Positions 55,430 through 64,000 of a stretch of 64,000 bases of DNA are shown piece after piece (within the stretch, counting starts at the first letter, position 1; each line of letters starts with the position of its first letter). Made by a program: the position numbers and the translations under genes. The DNA comes from Pseudomonas saudiphocaensis (GTDB lineage Bacteria > Pseudomonadota > Gammaproteobacteria > Pseudomonadales > Pseudomonadaceae). The stretch covers positions 3,534,001 through 3,598,000 of the forward strand of contig NZ_CCSF01000001.1 in the NCBI RefSeq assembly GCF_000756775.1, in the 5' to 3' direction. A model generated the notes under the pieces. It was not told the DNA's origin. It saw only the letters and a list, made by a program, of their open reading frames with translations, and did no database searches.

Positions 55430-56578
55430 TTGACTAAGCCAGCTCCTACGCCAGCCATTCTGGCCCTTGCCGATGGCAGCATCTTTCGCGGCGAATCCAT
55501 CGGTGCCGACGGCCAGACAATCGGCGAGGTGGTGTTCAACACTGCCATGACCGGCTATCAGGAAATCCTCACCGACCCGTCCTATACCAAGCAAATCGTC
55601 ACCCTGACTTATCCGCACATCGGCAATACCGGTACCACGCCGGAGGATGCCGAGTCCCGTCAGGTATGGGCTGCCGGCCTGGTCATTCGTGATCTGCCGT
55701 TGCTGGCCAGCAACTGGCGCAACAAGCAGCCGCTGGATGCCTACCTGAAGGAAAATGGCACCGTCGCCATCGCCGGCATCGATACCCGGCGCCTGACGCG
55801 CATCCTGAGGGAAAAGGGCGCGCAGAACGGTTGCATTCTGACTGGAGCGGATGCGACAGAAGAAAAAGCGCTGGAGCTGGCGCGCAGCTTCCCCGGCCTC
55901 AAGGGCATGGACCTGGCCAAGGAGGTCAGCGTCAAGGAACGCTACGAGTGGCGCTCCGGGCTCTGGGACCTGGCAACCGACAGCCATCCGGAAATCCCGG
56001 CCAGCGAGCTGCCGTACCACGTGGTCGCCTATGACTACGGCGTCAAATACAACATCCTGCGCATGCTGGTAGCGCGCGGTTGCCGCGTGACCGTGCTGCC
56101 GGCGCAGACCCCGGCCAGCGAGGCGCTGGCACTCAACCCGGACGGTGTCTTCCTCGCCAACGGCCCGGGCGACCCCGAGCCGTGCGATTACGCCATCAAG
56201 GCGATTCAGGAAGTGCTCGAGACCGACATTCCGGTATTCGGCATCTGCCTGGGCCATCAGCTGCTGGCGCTGGCCTCCGGTGCCAAGACGGTAAAAATGC
56301 CCAGCGGCCACCATGGCGCCAACCATCCGGTGCAGGACACGGCCACCGGTGTGGTGATGATCACCAGCCAGAACCACGGCTTCTGCGCCGACGAGGCGAG
56401 CCTGCCGGCCAATCTGCGCGCTACCCACAAGTCGCTGTTCGACGGCACCCTGCAGGGCATCGAGCGTACCGACAAGGCGGCCTTCGGCTTCCAGGGCCAT
56501 CCGGAAGCGAGCCCTGGCCCGTGCGATGTCGCGCCGCTGTTCGACCGCTTCATTTCCGCCATGGCGGCCCGTCGCTGA
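55430..56578 (+). CDS. carA: Carbamoyl-phosphate synthase small subunit (TTG start)
   Basis: A 382-residue glutaminase subunit. The N-terminal domain starts [22 protein letters not shown]; the class I amidotransferase triad lies in [15 protein letters not shown] (Cys) and GHPEASPGP (His, Glu). It splits glutamine and passes ammonia to CarB for carbamoyl phosphate, used in arginine and pyrimidine synthesis. The TTG at 55430 is chosen because GGGAGGT lies just upstream and the product begins MTKPA as in remembered Pseudomonas CarA; no ATG or GTG is suitably placed. Confidence 0.93.
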   Translation: MTKPAPTPAILALADGSIFRGESIGADGQTIGEVVFNTAMTGYQEILTDPSYTKQIVTLTYPHIGNTGTTPEDAESRQVWAAGLVIRDLPLLASNWRNKQPLDAYLKENGTVAIAGIDTRRLTRILREKGAQNGCILTGADATEEKALELARSFPGLKGMDLAKEVSVKERYEWRSGLWDLATDSHPEIPASELPYHVVAYDYGVKYNILRMLVARGCRVTVLPAQTPASEALALNPDGVFLANGPGDPEPCDYAIKAIQEVLETDIPVFGICLGHQLLALASGAKTVKMPSGHHGANHPVQDTATGVVMITSQNHGFCADEASLPANLRATHKSLFDGTLQGIERTDKAAFGFQGHPEASPGPCDVAPLFDRFISAMAARR

Positions 56579-56609
56579 TCGCTGAAACCAGGAATTCGAG
56601 AGCTACTTC

Positions 56610-59827
<3,218 letters not shown>

Positions 59828-59831
<4 letters not shown>

Positions 59832-60304
59832 CCAAGTATCCAATGACCGTCCAGGGCGCTCGCGCCCTGGAAGAAGAACTCCAGCATCTCACCAAGGTGG
59901 TGCGGCCCAAGCTAAGCCACGACATTGGTGTGGCGCGTGAGCTGGGGGACCTCAAGGAGAATGCCGAATACCATGCGGCGCGCGAGCAGCAGGGCATGGT
60001 CGAGGCGCGGATCCGCGATATCGAAGGGCGTCTGCAGAATGCGCAGATCATTGACGTCACGGCGATTCCGCACTCCGGAAAGGTAATCTTCGGTACGACG
60101 GTCGAAATTGCCAATGTCGAGACTGACGAGCGCGTCACCTACCAGATCGTTGGCGAGGACGAGGCGGAGATCAAGCTGAGCAAGATCTCGGTTAGCTCCC
60201 CCATCGCCCGTGCGCTGATCGGCAAGCAGGAAGGTGATGTCGCCGTGGTCAAGACACCAGGCGGATTGGTCGAGTTTGAGATTGTCGAGGTACGCCATCT
60301 CTGA
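59828..60304 (+). CDS. greA: Transcription elongation factor GreA
   Basis: A 158-residue GreA. The N-terminal coiled coil carries the acidic tip ([31 protein letters not shown]) that reaches the RNA polymerase active site; the C-terminal FKBP-like domain includes [23 protein letters not shown]. It rescues backtracked polymerase by stimulating RNA cleavage. Start and carB stop overlap as ATGA. Confidence 0.96.
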
Positions 60305-60314
60305 GTCGCGTCCC

Positions 60315-60731
60315 TTGCGTGCCGGCATCATCAGTTGGCGGCTGGCCCAGACTTTCTGGGTCGGCGGGCTCTGGCTACTGCAGTTCGTGATGTTGCCGGC
60401 GCTGGACAAAATCGGTCTGGCGCCATTGCTGGTGGCGGAAATCGCCGCCGCACTGAGGCCGTTGATGGTGGGCTTCGCCGCTTTCTGCGCGCTGCTGCAA
60501 ATCGCCGTGCTGATACAGGCGGCCGGCTTGCGCAGTCTTTGGCGCGACGTACGCGGTCAGTTGCTGTTGGCAGTTGTGCTGCTGGCGGCCAGTTTCTTCG
60601 TCGCGGCGCCGTGGCTCGAATCGGCCCGTTGGATGCTGTTCAGCTTTCTGATGATCGGGTTGTGCGGATTGATGCTGGTATTGCAGGAGCCGCCGCGCGC
60701 GACGGGCTCCACCAAGGCTCCAGCGGCCTGA
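60315..60731 (+). CDS. DUF4149-type small membrane protein (start uncertain)
   Basis: A small membrane protein with four hydrophobic segments: LAQTFWVGGLWLLQFVMLPAL, EIAAALRPLMVGFAAFCALLQIAVLIQ, QLLLAVVLLAASFFVAAPW and MLFSFLMIGLCGLMLVL. The position between greA and yhbY is where Pseudomonas encodes a DUF4149 protein. No ATG lies at a sensible place after greA; a TTG at 60315 gives 138 residues, starting 10 bp after the greA stop. In-frame starts inside greA (for example ATG at 60237) are possible. Function unknown. Confidence 0.75.
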   Translation: MRAGIISWRLAQTFWVGGLWLLQFVMLPALDKIGLAPLLVAEIAAALRPLMVGFAAFCALLQIAVLIQAAGLRSLWRDVRGQLLLAVVLLAASFFVAAPWLESARWMLFSFLMIGLCGLMLVLQEPPRATGSTKAPAA

Positions 60732-60738
60732 GCTACGA

Positions 60739-61050
60739 TCAGCTCTGGTAACGATGCACGTTGGACAATTGCTTGTTGACCTTGGGGTTCTTGCGATAGA
60801 CCAGCGCCATCTTGCCGATGGTTTGCACCAGTTCGCACTGCCCAATGCGGCACAGTTCGTCGATCAGCGCGCGGCGATCGTCGCGCTCGGTGATGCGTAG
60901 CTGTACCTTGATCAGCTCATGATCGGTCAGTGCGCGATCCAGTTCGGCCTGTACGCCTTCGGTCAGTCCGTTTTCGGATACGATCAGCACCGGCTTCAAG
61001 TAATGGCCGATGGATTTGTAGTGTTTCTTCTGCTCGTTGGTGAGCGGCAT
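60739..61050 (-). CDS. yhbY: YhbY-type RNA-binding (CRM domain) protein
   Basis: A 103-residue CRM-domain protein: LTNEQKKHYKSIGHYLKPVLIVSENGLTEGVQAELDRALTDHELIKVQLR and VQTIGKMALVYRKNPK. YhbY associates with the 50S precursor during ribosome assembly. It converges on the DUF4149 gene with a 7-bp gap. On its other side rlmE would be expected to run divergently, but it is not there. Confidence 0.92.
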   Translation of the reverse strand: MPLTNEQKKHYKSIGHYLKPVLIVSENGLTEGVQAELDRALTDHELIKVQLRITERDDRRALIDELCRIGQCELVQTIGKMALVYRKNPKVNKQLSNVHRYQS

Positions 61051-61481
61051 AATTCGACCCTTGCGTCAGAATCCTGAAAAACGGGCGCTAGTGTAACTGA
61101 GAGGTACCGAACCGCACAGGAGGTAACGGTGCGCTCGGGGAAGCACGCGTTAGCTGAAGATATTCAGGGATCGCTTTAGGGGAAAGCAGAGTGGCAGTCA
61201 TTGCTGTCCCAGTACTGAATAGCAAGTTGCTGGAGATCCGGAAAAAGACCTTGTAGTTTCCTGCCTGGCCCCAATATGAGTGGTATGCATGTGGCCGATC
61301 AGGCTCGCGAAAGGTTTTTTGCGGCGGCCCGGTGCAGTCGGGCTAAGATGTTTAATACGGCGTTACAGACCGCCCTGCGTGTTCGGCGGGGATGTGTAGT
61401 AAGTTAGCCAGAGCAGCCAACAAGGCCGCGATGCGGGCCAACGACAGCAGGTCGTTCCAGAGGGTAATGAATTTGAATGAC
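61051..61481. other. 431-bp non-coding gap where rlmE (ftsJ) is expected
   Basis: No gene of usual size fits between yhbY and ftsH. None of the RlmE motifs (for example DLGAAPGGWSQ or the K-D-K-E pocket) is found in any frame. The stretch includes a 16-codon frame at 61129-61179 with an excellent ribosome-binding site (AGGAGGT five bases before GTG). It may contain the ftsH promoter; no hairpin terminator is clear. Confidence 0.6.
61129..61179 (+). CDS. Very short open frame with strong ribosome-binding site
   Basis: GTG at 61129 is preceded by AGGAGGT (61118-61124), one of the best ribosome-binding sites in the window. It opens a frame of 16 codons (MRSGKHALAEDIQGSL) before TAG. It may be a leader peptide for ftsH, the surviving start of a deleted gene, or chance. 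No similarity is recognised. Confidence 0.3.
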   Translation: MRSGKHALAEDIQGSL

Positions 61482-63392
61482 ATGGCAAAAAACCTGATTC
61501 TGTGGTTGATCATCGCCGCCGTGCTGGTGACTGTGATGAACAATTTTTCCAGTCCGAGCGAACCACAGACGCTCAACTATTCGCAGTTCCTTGAACAGGT
61601 CAAGGAAGGTCGCGTCGAGCGTGTGACCGTCGACGGCTACGTGATCATCGGCAAGCGCAGCGATGGCGAAAGCTTCAAGACGATCCGCCCGGCGATTCAG
61701 GACAACGGCCTGATTGGCGATCTGCTCAACAACAACGTGCTGATCGAAGGCAAGCAGCCCGAACAGCAGAGCATCTGGACCCAGTTGCTGGTTGCCAGCT
61801 TTCCGATCCTGGTGATCATCGCGGTGTTCATGTTCTTCATGCGCCAGATGCAGGGCGGTGCAGGCGGCAAGGGTGGGCCAATGAGCTTCGGCAAGAGCAA
61901 GGCGCGCCTGCTCTCTGAAGATCAGGTCAAGACCACCTTTGCCGATGTAGCCGGTTGCGACGAAGCCAAGGAAGAAGTGACCGAGCTCGTCGAGTTTTTG
62001 CGTGATCCGGGCAAGTTCCAGCGCCTCGGCGGTCGTATTCCGCGCGGTGTTTTGATGGTCGGTTCACCGGGTACCGGTAAGACATTGCTGGCCAAGGCCG
62101 TTGCGGGTGAGGCCAAGGTGCCGTTCTTCACCATTTCCGGTTCCGACTTCGTCGAGATGTTTGTGGGTGTGGGTGCGAGCCGCGTGCGCGACATGTTCGA
62201 GCAGGCCAAGAAGCATGCGCCCTGCATCATTTTCATTGACGAGATCGATGCCGTCGGTCGCCATCGAGGCGCCGGGCTGGGCGGTGGTCACGATGAGCGT
62301 GAACAGACCCTCAACCAGTTGCTGGTTGAGATGGACGGTTTCGAAATGAATGACGGCATCATCGTGATTGCCGCTACCAACCGTCCCGACGTGCTTGACC
62401 CGGCGCTGCTGCGTCCAGGCCGTTTCGACCGTCAGGTGGTGGTCGGTCTGCCGGATATTCGCGGCCGTGAACAGATCCTCAACGTCCATATGCGCAAGGT
62501 TCCGCTGGGTGATAGCGTCGAGCCGGCGTTGATCGCGCGTGGCACCCCGGGCTTCTCCGGTGCCGACTTGGCCAACCTGGTCAACGAGGCGTCGCTCTTC
62601 GCGGCTCGTGCCGGAAAGCGCGTGGTCGAGATGAAGGAGTTCGAGCTGGCCAAGGACAAGATCATGATGGGCGCCGAGCGCAAGTCCATGGTCATGTCGG
62701 AGAAGGAACGCCTGAATACTGCCTATCACGAAGCGGGCCACGCCATCGTCGGTCGCCTTGTTCCCGAGCATGATCCTGTTTACAAGGTCTCCATCATTCC
62801 TCGTGGCAGGGCGCTGGGTGTAACCATGTTCCTGCCTGAAGAAGATCGTTACAGCCTGTCCAAGCGCGCGTTGATCAGTCAGATCTGCTCCCTGTTCGGC
62901 GGGCGTATCGCTGAAGAGATGACGCTGGGCTTCGATGGCGTCACTACCGGTGCATCCAACGACATCATGCGTGCGACCCAGTTGGCGCGGAACATGGTTA
63001 CCAAGTGGGGGCTGTCCGAGAAGCTCGGTCCATTGATGTACGCGGAGGAGGAGGGTGAAGTCTTCCTCGGTCGCAGCGCAGGTAGTCAGCACACCAACGT
63101 TTCCGGTGACACGGCGAAGCTGATCGACCTTGAGGTGCGCAGCATCATCGATCACTGCTACGGCACGGCTAAGCAGATTCTTGCAGACAACCGTGACAAG
63201 CTCGACCTCATGGCCGAAGCGCTGATGAAGTATGAAACCATCGATGCCGAGCAGATCGACGACATCATGAACGGCCGCATGCCACGTGAACCTCGAGACT
63301 GGCAGGGTGGTTCCGGTTCGGCGGGAATGCCGGTGCAGCCGGAAGGTGATCTGCCGCAAACGCCAATTGGTGGTCCGGCAGGCGAACACTAA
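61482..63392 (+). CDS. ftsH: ATP-dependent membrane zinc metalloprotease FtsH
   Basis: A 636-residue FtsH. Two membrane helices flank a periplasmic domain ([14 protein letters not shown] near 6-19; [12 protein letters not shown] near 109-120). The AAA module has Walker A at 194-201, Walker B FIDEID near 251-256 and the SRH region [18 protein letters not shown]; the zinc site is HEAGH at 416-420. Walker A reads GSPGTGKT, with Ser where FtsH normally has Pro. The ATG at 61482 gives the usual MAKNL start; an in-frame ATG at 61467 has a better GAGGG upstream and could also be used. Confidence 0.95.
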   Translation: MAKNLILWLIIAAVLVTVMNNFSSPSEPQTLNYSQFLEQVKEGRVERVTVDGYVIIGKRSDGESFKTIRPAIQDNGLIGDLLNNNVLIEGKQPEQQSIWTQLLVASFPILVIIAVFMFFMRQMQGGAGGKGGPMSFGKSKARLLSEDQVKTTFADVAGCDEAKEEVTELVEFLRDPGKFQRLGGRIPRGVLMVGSPGTGKTLLAKAVAGEAKVPFFTISGSDFVEMFVGVGASRVRDMFEQAKKHAPCIIFIDEIDAVGRHRGAGLGGGHDEREQTLNQLLVEMDGFEMNDGIIVIAATNRPDVLDPALLRPGRFDRQVVVGLPDIRGREQILNVHMRKVPLGDSVEPALIARGTPGFSGADLANLVNEASLFAARAGKRVVEMKEFELAKDKIMMGAERKSMVMSEKERLNTAYHEAGHAIVGRLVPEHDPVYKVSIIPRGRALGVTMFLPEEDRYSLSKRALISQICSLFGGRIAEEMTLGFDGVTTGASNDIMRATQLARNMVTKWGLSEKLGPLMYAEEEGEVFLGRSAGSQHTNVSGDTAKLIDLEVRSIIDHCYGTAKQILADNRDKLDLMAEALMKYETIDAEQIDDIMNGRMPREPRDWQGGSGSAGMPVQPEGDLPQTPIGGPAGEH

Positions 63393-63408
63393 GCCCAGGC
63401 TGAAGCTA

Positions 63409-64000
63409 ATGACTGAAACGATGCACCCAACCCGACTGCCTTGCGGCAGTCGGGTTCTTGATTTATCACGCCCGCACGTCATGGGCATTCTCAACGTTAC
63501 GCCAGACTCCTTCTCTGACGGTGGCCGGCACGAAGGCATCGATGCCGCCTTGCGCCATGCTGCTGCAATGGTTGCCGCCGGCGCGACTCTGATTGACGTA
63601 GGCGGCGAGTCAACGCGGCCTGGTGCGCGAGCCGTTTCGCCCACCGAGGAGCTGGAACGTGTCGCTCCAGTCGTCGATGCCATCGCGCGCGAGCTAGATG
63701 TGATCATCTCCGTGGATACTTCTACCCCAGCGGTGATGCGTGAGACCGCGCGGTTGGGGGCCGGATTGATCAATGATGTTCGCTCGCTCACCCGCGACGG
63801 GGCGCTGGATGCTGCGGCCGACAGTGGGCTCCCGGTATGCCTGATGCACATGCGCGGCGAGCCGGTCGATATGCAGGATGATCCGCGCTACGACGACGTG
63901 ACCGAAGCGGTTTACACTTTCCTCGCCGAGCGCATGGCATCCTGTGCCTCCGCGGGCATTGCGCAGGACCGTATCGTGCTCGATCCGGGCTTCGGCTTTG
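63409..64000 (+). CDS. folP: Dihydropteroate synthase (3' part outside window)
   Basis: The first ~197 residues of FolP. DLSRPHVMGILNVTPDSFSDGG is the pterin-binding and pyrophosphate loop, IDVGGESTRPGA follows, then ISVDTSTPAVM, LINDVRSL and LPVCLMHMRGEP, ending at the edge in VLDPGFGFG. It joins the pterin pyrophosphate to p-aminobenzoate in folate synthesis and is the sulfonamide target. It starts 16 bp after ftsH; a second in-frame ATG lies at 63421. A hairpin overlaps its first codons. Confidence 0.93.
   Translation, partial: MTETMHPTRLPCGSRVLDLSRPHVMGILNVTPDSFSDGGRHEGIDAALRHAAAMVAAGATLIDVGGESTRPGARAVSPTEELERVAPVVDAIARELDVIISVDTSTPAVMRETARLGAGLINDVRSLTRDGALDAAADSGLPVCLMHMRGEPVDMQDDPRYDDVTEAVYTFLAERMASCASAGIAQDRIVLDPGFGF
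63431..63454 (+). repeat. Terminator-like hairpin inside the start of folP
   Basis: CCCGACTGCC (63431-63440) pairs perfectly with GGCAGTCGGG (63445-63454) around TTGC and is followed by TTCTTGATTT. It lies within codons 8-16 of folP and could reduce read-through from ftsH or block translation initiation. Confidence 0.6.

Noticed and set aside
61392-61481. Extended FtsH start 30 codons upstream
   Set aside because: The additional residues ([15 protein letters not shown]...) put charged sequence before the first membrane helix and have no ribosome-binding site; FtsH normally begins at MAKNL.

Overview
The window looks like the chromosome of a high-GC gammaproteobacterium of the Pseudomonas type. 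The evidence is the conserved core order bamE-fur-recN-grpE-dnaK-dnaJ-dapB-carAB-greA-yhbY-ftsH-folP, a two-domain tmRNA with tag ANDDNYEGYALAA, a Pseudomonas-style REP pair, and Fur, CarA and FtsH proteins very close to remembered Pseudomonas sequences. No tRNA, rRNA, CRISPR array or intact insertion sequence was seen.

Region 1 (1-35.6 kb) is an accessory steroid-catabolism cluster. It carries the oxygenase of 3-ketosteroid 9alpha-hydroxylase (kshA) and, cut by the left edge, the ferredoxin end of a probable KshB reductase. It also has the ring-A extradiol dioxygenase (tesB/hsaC type), the meta-cleavage product hydrolase (tesD/hsaD type), and a nearly complete set for the HIP (ring C/D) part: FadD3-type CoA ligase, FadE30 and partner, IpdF, MaoC-type hydratase, SDR, thiolases including FadA6, IpdC, EchA20, IpdAB and a second heteromeric acyl-CoA dehydrogenase pair. 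HsaAB/TesA, KstD and TesEFG are not in the window and must lie elsewhere. A LuxR-type regulator of the TeiR/TesR kind sits inside the cluster.

Two things in region 1 go beyond known enzymes. First, nine intergenic sites share an 18-bp element (TAGTCC-N4-GGACGATG and variants) that always points at the adjacent gene, with a -10-like hexamer 20-21 bp downstream; this looks like the promoter architecture of the steroid regulon. Second, a DUF1302 outer-membrane barrel, a DUF1329 exported protein, a membrane-anchored YCF48-type propeller, an RND/MMPL exporter and a tiny membrane protein are embedded in the cluster and could form an uncharacterised trans-envelope transport route for steroids or their intermediates.

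The boundary (35.6-36.5 kb) is an AT-richer stretch with a decayed Fic-family gene next to the 3' end of ssrA (tmRNA), a classic integration site. It marks the change from accessory to core DNA.

Region 2 (36.6-45.9 kb) holds a small exported protein and a lactate-use locus: lldP permease, lutABC, a 949-residue FAD/Fe-S D-lactate dehydrogenase type protein and the divergent regulator lldR with a clear operator.

Region 3 (45.9-64 kb) is core housekeeping DNA: smpB, ratA-rnfH, bamE, fur, recN (LexA box), grpE-dnaK-dnaJ (sigma-32 promoter), dapB, carAB, greA, a DUF4149 membrane protein, yhbY, ftsH and the start of folP. The rlmE (ftsJ) gene that normally precedes ftsH is absent; 431 bp of non-coding DNA occupies its place.
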